Shown here: positions 1-5,402 of the stretch, one piece after another
Numbering within the stretch: position 1 is the stretch's first letter
How the letters are laid out: each line of letters opens with the position of its first letter
Origin: Sulfurimonas sp.
GTDB taxonomy: Bacteria; Campylobacterota; Campylobacteria; Campylobacterales; Sulfurimonadaceae
DNA length: 5,402 bases
NCBI GenBank assembly: GCA_021107375.1
Contig: JAIOSY010000186.1
Coordinates: forward strand, 1 to 5,402
Direction: 5' to 3'
Position numbers and translations under genes: made by a program
The notes under the pieces: model-generated
The model's database searches: none
Seen by the model: only the letters and a program-made list of their open reading frames with translations
What the model was told of the DNA's origin: nothing

Positions 1-553
1 AGAAGCACAACTTATTGGAATTATGTTTGATGATATCTCTGCTGTATTTCCTGAGCCCAAAAAGACTAAATCTATTTTAAAAGAAATTTTTTCACAGCAA
101 AAAGACAACTTTAACAATCTAGAACAAATCGCTCACGATTTAGGTCATATGGTTAAAAGAGACAAAGCAAAACAACAACAGTTTATGGGCTTTTTAATTC
201 AGTTAGCCTTTGTTGATGGTGAAGTTTCACAAAATGAAGATGAAGTTTTACAAACAATTGCACAAGCATTTGAATTTAATCCAGATACTTACCATGCTAT
301 TTTTGACCAATTTGAAAAAATAATGCAAAATATCACTCCAAAAGCAAATATTAAAGATGCTTACAAACTTTTAGGCGTGAATGAGAGTGATGATTTAGGT
401 ACAATAAAAAAAGTATACAGAAAATTAGTTAGACAATATCATCCAGATATTATAAAATCACAAGGTAAAGATGAGGCATATATGCAAGAAGCAACTGCAA
501 AAACACAAGAGATAAACCAAGCTTATGAGATGATTAAAAATGCAAAAAAATAA
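1..553 (+). CDS. djlA: DjlA-like TerB/J-domain co-chaperone, 5' end outside window
   Basis: This is a J-domain co-chaperone expected to stimulate the ATPase of a DnaK/Hsp70 partner. The reading frame is open from base 2 with no stop, so the first ATG in the window (base 23) is probably internal and the gene starts to the left. Numbering from that Met, residues 11-100 resemble the second half of a TerB-like helical domain, with the characteristic LAFVDGEVS stretch at about 61-69 (hydrophobic-ADG-like motif). Residues 112-176 form a J domain, with the invariant HPD at 140-142 between helix II (TIKKVYRKLVRQ) and helix III (EINQAYEMI). The J domain sits at the extreme C-terminus and there is no Gly/Phe or zinc-finger region, which fits DjlA rather than DnaJ. 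Whether the missing N-terminus has the membrane anchor of E. coli DjlA cannot be seen. The cytochrome gene follows directly. Confidence 0.82.
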   Translation, partial: EAQLIGIMFDDISAVFPEPKKTKSILKEIFSQQKDNFNNLEQIAHDLGHMVKRDKAKQQQFMGFLIQLAFVDGEVSQNEDEVLQTIAQAFEFNPDTYHAIFDQFEKIMQNITPKANIKDAYKLLGVNESDDLGTIKKVYRKLVRQYHPDIIKSQGKDEAYMQEATAKTQEINQAYEMIKNAKK

Positions 554-554
554 T

Positions 555-914
555 ATGAAAATTTTCTTTTTTGGTTTAATTTTAACAAGTTCACTAAGTG
601 CTGTCGATTATAAAAGTTTACTTTTTCATGGAAACTGTATAACCTGTCATCATGAACATAAAGCTAACTCTGCTCCATCAATAGATGAGATAAAAGAAAA
701 TTATTTAAGAGCCTTTCCTCTTAAAAAAGATTTTGTAGATTATATGTCAACATGGATAGCAAAACCAAATAAAAACACTTCAATAATGCTTGATGCTATA
801 AAAAAGTATGAGTTGATGCCTGAACTTGGTTTTGATGAAAGTACAACAAGAGATATAGCTTCTTATATATACGATACAGATTTTTCTAAAGAACATGAGG
901 GGCATAAATATTAA
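555..914 (+). CDS. Small exported monohaem cytochrome c
   Basis: This is probably a periplasmic single-haem electron carrier or a small subunit of a redox enzyme. Counting from the ATG at 555, residues 1-16 form a signal peptide (MKIFFFGLILTSSLSA). The haem c attachment motif CITCH is at 28-32, inside a His-rich stretch (CHHEH). M88 in the YELMPELGFD segment is a good candidate for the distal axial ligand. The helix that follows (TTRDIASYIY) is typical of the cytochrome c C-terminal helix, and the chain ends in a short His/Glu tail. An in-frame ATG at 540 would add five residues but overlap the J-domain gene by 14 bases. I chose 555 because it begins the signal peptide cleanly and sits one base after the upstream stop; neither start has a strong Shine-Dalgarno. 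The total is 119 residues. The electron partner is unknown. The gene is probably co-transcribed with the upstream gene. Confidence 0.83.
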   Translation: MKIFFFGLILTSSLSAVDYKSLLFHGNCITCHHEHKANSAPSIDEIKENYLRAFPLKKDFVDYMSTWIAKPNKNTSIMLDAIKKYELMPELGFDESTTRDIASYIYDTDFSKEHEGHKY

Positions 915-1354
915 CTTTTAAAATCTTTTTCCCAAAAAAATTCTATCCAGTCGTTCGCCTCATTTATCCAAAAGTGAGGCTCATAAACTGAAGTTTTTTT
1001 GTAAAAAAGAGTAGCTGATTTAAACTCTATTTCACTATTCCCACATGCCAAGCTTTGCATTACAGCATCTAAAGTTTCACCACTATCTGCTATATCATCA
1101 ACTACCAAAACTCTTTTCACATTATCAAATTCACAAGTTCCTTCAAGAGTTATACAACTTCTCTTATCTTGTTCATCATACAACTCTGTTCTAAGAGTTT
1201 GAACATTTCGTATTTTTAAACCCTCAGCCATGGCATGTGCAAGTGTTAAGCCACCTCTAGCAATTGCTACTATGGCATGTGGATTATAATCTTTAACTTG
1301 TTTGATTAAACTGTTTGTGTCTTTGGCAAAATGCTCATAACTATAATATTTCAT
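911..1354 (-). CDS. Purine-type phosphoribosyltransferase (Gpt/Hpt-like)
   Basis: This is a 147-residue type I phosphoribosyltransferase, probably salvaging a purine base (xanthine, guanine or hypoxanthine) to its nucleotide with PRPP in the cytosol. The PRPP-binding signature VLVVDDIADSGETL is at residues 82-95, with the paired acidic residues D86-D87. ARGG at 32-35 matches the pyrophosphate loop (SRGG in E. coli Gpt). The C-terminal DWIEFFWE (135-142) matches the WI-x-x-PW segment of Gpt-like enzymes, which closes over the base. Length is close to E. coli Gpt (about 150). Base specificity cannot be read from sequence, and some relatives are annotated only as 'phosphoribosyltransferase'. The gene is convergent with the cytochrome gene (4-base overlap) and divergent from the ATPase operon. 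No Shine-Dalgarno is seen before the start, and a TATAAT lies only 8 bases upstream on the minus strand, so the message may be leaderless. Confidence 0.85.
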   Translation of the reverse strand: MKYYSYEHFAKDTNSLIKQVKDYNPHAIVAIARGGLTLAHAMAEGLKIRNVQTLRTELYDEQDKRSCITLEGTCEFDNVKRVLVVDDIADSGETLDAVMQSLACGNSEIEFKSATLFYKKTSVYEPHFWINEANDWIEFFWEKDFKS

Positions 1355-1361
1355 AAATTGG

Positions 1362-1367
1362 ATTATA
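1362..1367 (-). promoter_or_regulatory. Candidate -10 box for the phosphoribosyltransferase gene
   Basis: The minus strand reads TATAAT here, with its downstream edge 8 bases before the ATG of the phosphoribosyltransferase gene. Transcription would then begin at or within a base or two of the start codon. A TTGTGA lies upstream on the same strand, but about 20 bases away, so it is a poor -35. Chance occurrence is possible in such AT-rich DNA. Confidence 0.4.
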
Positions 1368-1386
1368 TCTTATAATTATCACTTAA

Positions 1387-1415
1387 GTCACAATTAACTA
1401 AACATTTGTCATAAT
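1387..1415 (+). promoter_or_regulatory. Candidate sigma-70 promoter of the ATPase/PF02579 operon
   Basis: An extended -10 is visible: TG at 1407-1408, one base, then CATAAT at 1410-1415 (5 of 6 to TATAAT). Seventeen bases upstream is GTCACA at 1387-1392, which matches TTGACA at four positions. Transcription would start near 1422, giving a leader of about 28 bases that contains the AAAGGA ribosome site at 1436-1441. No sigma-54 pattern (GG and GC pairs about 10 bases apart) is present, unlike the sigma-54-controlled ORP operons known in Desulfovibrio. Confidence 0.5.
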
Positions 1416-1420
1416 TATGA
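1409..1420. promoter_or_regulatory. Perfect 12-base palindrome over the -10 box (possible operator)
   Basis: TCATAATTATGA is a perfect inverted repeat that covers the proposed -10 of the operon. Two shorter perfect palindromes flank it, ACTTAAGT at 1381-1388 and ACATATGT at 1421-1428. The position would suit a repressor site. Alternatively the symmetry itself puts a CATAAT -10 on both strands and could drive transcription both ways. The region is AT-rich, so short palindromes are expected at some rate, and I cannot assign a regulator. Confidence 0.35.
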
Positions 1421-1449
1421 ACATATGTGCATATTAAAGGAAAATATAT

Positions 1450-2301
1450 ATGAAAATAACTTTTGCAAGTGGTAAAGGTGGTACAGGTAAAACTACCATC
1501 TCTACAAATCTTACATCATATTTAGCAAGGATGGGAAAAAGTGTAGTCCTAGCTGATTTAGATGTGGAAGAGCCAAACGCTGCTCTTTTTATAAAAAGTA
1601 CCCTCAAAAAAACAGAAATAAGTAATAAAATGAGTCCTAAGTGGGAAGAGGTAGATTGTGCTCTGTGTGGAAAGTGTGCTGAAGTTTGTAATTTCAATGC
1701 TATTGTTGCAATGCCAGAAGAGATACTTGTATTTCCTGAATTGTGTCATAGTTGCTACGCATGTAGTGAACTTTGTCCAACTGACTCTCTGCCTATGACA
1801 CCATCTCGCATTGGAGAGATAAAAGAGTTCAAAGCAGATGGTTTTAGCTTGGTGGAGGGACGACTTGATTTAGGACAGGAGATGGCTGTACCACTAATTG
1901 CTCAAACTATAGAGTACACAGATAAAAACTTTAGTGATAGCATAAAGATTTTAGATGCACCTCCAGGGACTTCTTGTCCTGTTATTGAAGCTAGTCGTGG
2001 AAGTGATTTTGTAATTTTGATTACAGAATCTACCCCTTTTGGTCTAAATGATTTAAAACTTGCAGTTGAGACTATGAAAGTGCTTAAGCAAAAGTTTGGA
2101 GTTATTATAAATAGATATGGCATCGGTAACAAGGGTGTCCAAGAGTATTGTAGAGATGAAAATATCCCAATTATCACAAAAGTACAAAATGACAAAGAGG
2201 TAGCAAAGCTCTACTCAAAAGGTGAGTTAATCTACCCTCAAATAGAGCATTTTAAAAACTCTTTAGATGATATAGTTAAATTTATCGGAGGCTTAAAATG
2301 A
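1450..2301 (+). CDS. MinD-like P-loop ATPase with inserted 2[4Fe-4S] ferredoxin domain (first of pair)
   Basis: This is a cytosolic SIMIBI-class ATPase of the 'MinD superfamily with inserted ferredoxin domain' type (COG1149-like), 283 residues. The deviant Walker A SGKGGTGKTT is at 7-16 with both lysines (signature K9, P-loop K14). The Asp-containing switch segment ADLDVEEPN is at 35-43. A bacterial ferredoxin insert carries two CxxCxxCxxxC motifs, C70/C73/C76/C80 and C99/C102/C105/C109, enough for two [4Fe-4S] clusters. The Walker B-like LDAPPG is at 168-173, followed by C176. NRY at 221-223 sits where base recognition is expected. The start is fixed by AAAGGA eight bases upstream. Its stop overlaps the next ATG (ATGA), so it is translationally coupled to the second ATPase. 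Close family members accompany the Mo-Cu orange protein in Desulfovibrio; a role in metal-cofactor assembly is inference. It lacks grounds for being MinD or CooC. Confidence 0.9.
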   Translation: MKITFASGKGGTGKTTISTNLTSYLARMGKSVVLADLDVEEPNAALFIKSTLKKTEISNKMSPKWEEVDCALCGKCAEVCNFNAIVAMPEEILVFPELCHSCYACSELCPTDSLPMTPSRIGEIKEFKADGFSLVEGRLDLGQEMAVPLIAQTIEYTDKNFSDSIKILDAPPGTSCPVIEASRGSDFVILITESTPFGLNDLKLAVETMKVLKQKFGVIINRYGIGNKGVQEYCRDENIPIITKVQNDKEVAKLYSKGELIYPQIEHFKNSLDDIVKFIGGLK

Positions 2302-3185
2302 GAGAAGTTGTTGTAATATCTGGAAAAGGTGGAACTGGAAAAACTTCTTTTAGTGCTGCATTTGCATATTTGGAAGGTTCAAATGCCTTAGTAAGTGATT
2401 GTGATGTTGATGCTGCAAATATGCACCTTCTTTTAGATGCAAATTTTAAAAATCAAAGTGATTTTTTTAGTGGGGAGATTGCGGTTATAGATGAGGATGA
2501 TTGTACAAACTGTGGTATCTGTTTTGATGCTTGTAGATTTGATGCAATCACTCCAACTGATGACTTTCATGTAGTTGACCCTATCTCATGTGAGGGTTGT
2601 CACTACTGCTTTAGAGTTTGTCCTCATGATGCTATAACTATGCAAACACAAAAAGCTGGAGATATATTTATCTCAGATATAAAAAACAACACTCAAATGG
2701 TACATGCCAAACTTTGTTTTGCAGCTGAAAACTCTGGAAAACTTGTAGCAAAAGTAAAAGAAGAAGCTAAAATCTTGGCACTTAAAAAAGACAAAGAGTT
2801 TGTTATTACAGATGGCAGTCCCGGAATTGGCTGTCCTGTAATATCATCACTTAGTGGTGCTTCATTGGTGGTCTTGGTAACAGAAGCAACTGTTTCAGGA
2901 CTTCACGATCTCCAAAGAGTTCAAAAACTGGTAAAAACATTCAATCTTGAAGCTGTTTGTATCATAAATAAGTATGATTTAAACCTAGATATGACACAAA
3001 ATATAGAGGAGTATTTAGAAGAAGAAAATATAAAAGTTGTAGCTAAACTACCTTATGATGACACATTTACAAAGGCATTGGCAAAAGCACAACCAATAGT
3101 TGAGTATGATGAAAATAGTGAGTTATCTAAGTTAGTTAAAGATAGTTGGGAAGATATAAAATCAATAATAAGGAATAAAAAATGA
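2298..3185 (+). CDS. MinD-like P-loop ATPase with inserted 2[4Fe-4S] ferredoxin domain (second of pair)
   Basis: This is a paralogue of the preceding gene with the same architecture, 295 residues. The deviant Walker A SGKGGTGKT is at 8-16 (K10, K15), and the switch segment SDCDVDAANMH is at 33-43. The ferredoxin insert carries C69/C72/C75/C79 and C98/C101/C104/C108. The Walker B-like TDGSPG is at 171-176 with C179 in the same place as C176 of the partner. NKYD at 224-227 is a typical nucleotide-base motif. The two proteins differ clearly along their length, so this is an old duplication and they probably form a heterodimer with distinct roles (inference). Start choice is firm: GGAGG at 2287-2291 lies six bases before an ATG that overlaps the upstream stop. 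Its own stop overlaps the next start in another ATGA. C140 in this protein has no obvious counterpart in the first ATPase. Confidence 0.9.
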   Translation: MREVVVISGKGGTGKTSFSAAFAYLEGSNALVSDCDVDAANMHLLLDANFKNQSDFFSGEIAVIDEDDCTNCGICFDACRFDAITPTDDFHVVDPISCEGCHYCFRVCPHDAITMQTQKAGDIFISDIKNNTQMVHAKLCFAAENSGKLVAKVKEEAKILALKKDKEFVITDGSPGIGCPVISSLSGASLVVLVTEATVSGLHDLQRVQKLVKTFNLEAVCIINKYDLNLDMTQNIEEYLEEENIKVVAKLPYDDTFTKALAKAQPIVEYDENSELSKLVKDSWEDIKSIIRNKK

Positions 3186-3523
3186 AAATAGTATTTACAG
3201 CAAAAGGCGATAGTTGGGATAGTCAAATGGATGCAAGATTTGGCAGAATGGAGCTTTTAGTTACTTACGATGAAGCATCACAAACTCTACAAGCTGCTAC
3301 AAATTCTGAAACAGAATCTATGGAGCATGGAGCAGGACTTCAAACAGCTCAAAAAGTTTTAGAGTTAGAGCCTGATGTTATAATCACAGGAAATGGAGCT
3401 GGACAAAAAGCACTAGAGATATTAAAACGCTCAAATGTTAAAATGTTCGTTGGAGCTGGGGATATGACTATCAAAGAAGCATATGAAGCTTTCAAAGCAG
3501 ATAAACTAAAAACACAATTTTAA
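3182..3523 (+). CDS. NifX/NifB-type (PF02579) protein without cysteines
   Basis: This 113-residue single-domain protein is of the dinitrogenase iron-molybdenum cofactor family, a ribonuclease H-like fold that in some members binds metal-sulfur clusters. Visible family features are the N-terminal strand MKIVFTA, the DARFGRMELLVTYD segment (17-30), the EHGAGLQTAQ loop-helix (48-57), PDVIITGNGAGQKA (64-77), and a C-terminal TIKEAYEAFKADKL helix (96-109). It contains no cysteine; H49 is its only histidine. Such proteins are often labelled NifX or NifB, but nothing here indicates nitrogen fixation. Start is supported by AAGGA at 3170-3174, seven bases upstream, and by the ATGA overlap with the second ATPase. 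The context suggests it is a scaffold or carrier for a cofactor handled by the ATPases, like the Desulfovibrio orange protein; metal binding itself is not shown by sequence. Confidence 0.87.
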   Translation: MKIVFTAKGDSWDSQMDARFGRMELLVTYDEASQTLQAATNSETESMEHGAGLQTAQKVLELEPDVIITGNGAGQKALEILKRSNVKMFVGAGDMTIKEAYEAFKADKLKTQF

Positions 3524-3533
3524 GGATAAAAAG

Positions 3534-3899
3534 ATGAGAATAGTATTTCCAACAGATGAAAACATGGGTTATTTAAGCAAAAGAGGTGCTCATTTTGGTA
3601 AGGCAAAATTTTATACAATAATTACACTTGAAAATAATGAAATTGCAGATGTAGAAGTTCAAGAAAATCCGGGACATAGTGGTGGAGCATGTGGAAATGC
3701 TGTTGTAAATATTATGAATCTAAAACCTGATGCACTTGTAGTTAGTGGTATTGGTGGAGCACCTGCAGAGGGCTTTAAAAAAGCTGGGCTTGATCTATTT
3801 TTTGATGAAACATCACCAACTGTTAAAGAGTCTATAAATTTGTTTGTAGCTGGTAAATTGGAAAAAAGTTCCGGTCAAGGAACCTGTTCTGTAAATTAA
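3534..3899 (+). CDS. NifX/NifB-type (PF02579) protein with Cys/His-containing loop
   Basis: This 121-residue protein is a second member of the PF02579 family and the last gene of the operon. Landmarks are the strand MRIVFPTDE (1-9), RGAHFGKAKFYTI (17-29, the family's HFG-x-A segment), the loop NPGHSGGACGNAV (45-57), PDALVVSGIGGAPAEGF (65-81), and the TVKESINLFVAGKL helix (96-109). It differs from its neighbour in having potential metal ligands: H20, H48, C53, and C118 in a flexible GQGTC tail. Start is firm: AAGGA at 3522-3526 overlaps the upstream stop and lies seven bases before the ATG. It could be the true metal-cluster carrier while the Cys-free neighbour is a partner or chaperone, but this is inference. 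The gene is followed by a new promoter for der, so the operon probably ends here, although no clear terminator hairpin is visible. Confidence 0.87.
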   Translation: MRIVFPTDENMGYLSKRGAHFGKAKFYTIITLENNEIADVEVQENPGHSGGACGNAVVNIMNLKPDALVVSGIGGAPAEGFKKAGLDLFFDETSPTVKESINLFVAGKLEKSSGQGTCSVN

Positions 3900-3914
3900 T
3901 AAAAAAATTTTAGC

Positions 3915-3920
3915 TATAAT
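3915..3920 (+). promoter_or_regulatory. Candidate -10 box of the der promoter
   Basis: A perfect TATAAT lies in the context TTTTAGCTATAATTCT, a form common before Campylobacterota genes, where a T-rich stretch replaces a strong -35. Transcription would start near 3927, giving a leader of about 28 bases before the der ATG. There is only a weak ribosome site (AGGT at 3945-3948). Confidence 0.6.
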
Positions 3921-3954
3921 TCTAATTAAAATATAACTTTCTATAGGTAACTCA

Positions 3955-5402
3955 ATGAAAAAAATCGCCATTATCGGTCGTCCAAATGTTGGAAAAAGCT
4001 CACTATTTAATCGTCTTGTTAAAAAAAGAGATGCTATCACATCTGAACAAGCAGGAACTACCAGAGATGTTAAAAGAAGAACTGCTGTTATTATCAACAA
4101 AGAGGTTCAACTTTTAGATACTGGTGGACTAGACAAAGGATGTGAACTTTTTGACAAGATAAAAGAGATGTCATTAAAGGCTGCATACAAAGCTGACATC
4201 ATTTTATATATGGTTGACGGGAAAGGTTTACCAGAGGAAGAAGATAAAAAACTTTTTTATGAACTTCAAGCTATGGGTAAAGATATGGCTCTTGTTGTTA
4301 ATAAAATAGATAATGACAAGATGAAAGAAAAACTTTGGGAATACTACGAGTTTGGTACTGATGCTATTTTTGGTATCTCGGTAGCTCACAATAGAAATAC
4401 AGTTGAGTTAATTGACTGGATAGCTTCTAAAGTTCCAGACTCTGACATCATCAAAGAAGATGAGGAAGAAGAGATTGAAGATGATGGTATAAATATTATC
4501 GAACCAGAATTAAATGATGATGACTTTTTCGCCGAACATTCTCATACTGATGAAGAGGATGATGGCTTTACTTACTGGGATGATGATGAGATGGATGGTG
4601 AAACTGAAAACGACACTATCTTTGGTCAAAATGATAGAATAAAAGAGTTTGATGAAGAAGATATTAACCATATCAAAATTGCAATTATTGGACGAACAAA
4701 TGTTGGTAAATCATCACTTTTAAATGCACTTCTTGGAGAAGAGCGTTCAGTTGTAAGTTCTATTGCTGGAACAACGATTGACCCGATAGATGAAACAGTT
4801 AAATACAAAGATAAACAACTAACATTTGTTGATACGGCAGGTCTTCGTCGTCGTGGAAAAATTCTAGGTATTGAAAAATATGCCCTTATGAGAACAACTG
4901 AGATGCTTGAAAATTCAAATATGGCTTTAGTTGTACTTGATGCAAGTGAACCTTTTTTAGATTTAGATGAGAAAATCGCTGGACTTGTTGATAGCAATAG
5001 ACTTGGATGTATCATCGTTTTAAACAAATGGGATATCTCAAAAAGAGAGGAGCATGACAAAATTATAGAATCTGTTAGAGATAGATTTAAATTTTTAGCT
5101 TATGCACCTATCATCACTCTATCTGCTTTAACGCACCAAAGAGTTGATAAGCTTCATGATTTGATTTTAGAGATAAATGAAAACTACTCTCAAAGAATCT
5201 CTACATCTGCACTAAATGAGGCGATGGATAAAGCGATGAGAAGACACCAACTTCCATCTATGCGTGGGCAAGTTATAAGAATCTACTATGCAACTCAGTA
5301 TGAAACTAGACCACCAAAAATTGCAATCGTTATGAACAAACCAAAAGGACTTCACTTTACATATAGAAGATACCTTACAAATAAACTTCGTGAAGCATTT
5401 AA
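3955..5402 (+). CDS. der: Ribosome biogenesis GTPase Der (EngA), 3' end outside window
   Basis: Der is an essential GTPase for late assembly of the 50S ribosomal subunit. The visible 482 codons include both G domains and most of the KH-like C-terminal domain; the usual length is slightly greater, so only a few residues are missing. G domain 1 shows GRPNVGKS (8-15), AGTTRD (33-38), DTGG (55-58) and NKID (116-119). G domain 2 shows GRTNVGKS (246-253), AGTTIDPID (271-279), DTAG (293-296), NKWD (357-360) and SAL (390-392). The KH-like domain begins near 411 and includes RRHQLPSMRGQ (429-439) and PPKIAIVMN (453-461). Between the G domains, residues about 165-237 form a long linker dense in Asp/Glu, much longer than in E. 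coli. The ATG at 3955 is chosen because it begins directly at the first G1 strand (KKIAIIG). It is transcribed from its own promoter and is probably functionally unrelated to the preceding operon. Confidence 0.97.
   Translation, partial: MKKIAIIGRPNVGKSSLFNRLVKKRDAITSEQAGTTRDVKRRTAVIINKEVQLLDTGGLDKGCELFDKIKEMSLKAAYKADIILYMVDGKGLPEEEDKKLFYELQAMGKDMALVVNKIDNDKMKEKLWEYYEFGTDAIFGISVAHNRNTVELIDWIASKVPDSDIIKEDEEEEIEDDGINIIEPELNDDDFFAEHSHTDEEDDGFTYWDDDEMDGETENDTIFGQNDRIKEFDEEDINHIKIAIIGRTNVGKSSLLNALLGEERSVVSSIAGTTIDPIDETVKYKDKQLTFVDTAGLRRRGKILGIEKYALMRTTEMLENSNMALVVLDASEPFLDLDEKIAGLVDSNRLGCIIVLNKWDISKREEHDKIIESVRDRFKFLAYAPIITLSALTHQRVDKLHDLILEINENYSQRISTSALNEAMDKAMRRHQLPSMRGQVIRIYYATQYETRPPKIAIVMNKPKGLHFTYRRYLTNKLREAF

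Noticed and set aside
1355..1449. Sigma-54 promoter, as used by the Desulfovibrio ORP operons
   Set aside because: No GG-N10-GC pattern with a TTGC-like -12 element can be found in this AT-rich interval.
1434..1749. Minus-strand open frames opposite the first ATPase (1434-1697 and 1558-1749)
   Set aside because: They lie wholly antisense to a gene with clear Walker and ferredoxin motifs, and their translations are Ser/Phe/Leu-rich without any recognisable domain.
1902..2195. Minus-strand open frame opposite the C-terminal half of the first ATPase
   Set aside because: It is a shadow of a well-supported gene, with no motif and no ribosome site.
1450..3185. MinD cell-division ATPases or CooC CODH nickel-insertion proteins
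   Set aside because: The deviant Walker A is shared, but the inserted 2[4Fe-4S] ferredoxin domain is absent from MinD and CooC, no C-terminal membrane-targeting helix of MinD type is evident, and no MinC/MinE or CODH gene is nearby.
3182..3899. Nitrogen fixation genes (NifX/NifB)
   Set aside because: The PF02579 domain is shared by many proteins unrelated to nitrogenase. There is no radical SAM NifB domain and no nif structural gene in the window.
3897..3915. Rho-independent terminator after the PF02579 operon
   Set aside because: The AAAAAAATTTT run forms only an A/T palindrome with no GC stem, so it cannot be supported as an intrinsic terminator.
3813..4100. Minus-strand open frame across the end of the second PF02579 gene and the start of der
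   Set aside because: It overlaps two genuine genes and the der promoter on the opposite strand, and its translation resembles no known family.
4626..5060. Minus-strand 144-residue open frame inside der
   Set aside because: It is antisense to the second G domain of Der, whose motifs are all intact; the Ser-rich translation is typical of a shadow frame.

Overview
The window is AT-rich, and its gene content and signals (TATAAT-type -10 boxes without strong -35 boxes, AAGGA ribosome sites, tightly overlapping genes, a Der GTPase with a long acidic linker) suggest a Campylobacterota (Epsilonproteobacteria) chromosome, most like Sulfurimonas and relatives. That placement is inference from protein style, not from a search. 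No mobile element, RNA gene or CRISPR array is visible.

Layout: (1) 1-914, plus strand: the 3' part of a TerB/J-domain co-chaperone (DjlA-like), followed almost without gap by a small exported monohaem cytochrome c. (2) 911-1354, minus strand: a small purine-type phosphoribosyltransferase, convergent with the cytochrome gene and sharing a TTAA at the two stop codons. (3) 1355-1449: a divergent intergenic region with a likely promoter and a perfect 12-base palindrome over its -10 box. (4) 1450-3899, plus strand: a compact four-gene operon of two MinD-like P-loop ATPases, each with an inserted 2[4Fe-4S] ferredoxin domain, then two small NifX/NifB-type (dinitrogenase iron-molybdenum cofactor family, PF02579) proteins. 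The first three genes are joined by 4-base ATGA overlaps. (5) 3900-3954: a short promoter region. (6) 3955 to the right edge: der, the double-GTPase ribosome assembly factor, lacking only its extreme C-terminus.

The most interesting part is region 4. Two ferredoxin-containing MinD-like ATPases next to PF02579 proteins is the core gene set of the 'orange protein' (ORP) system of Desulfovibrio, where a PF02579 protein carries a Mo-Cu-S cluster and the ATPases are partners in an anaerobe-specific complex linked to cell division. Here the set appears reduced to two ATPases and two PF02579 proteins. No nitrogenase gene, Mrp paralogue or sigma-54 promoter is visible within the window. A working inference is that the ATPases use ATP and their Fe-S clusters to assemble or load a metal-sulfur cofactor onto one or both small proteins.
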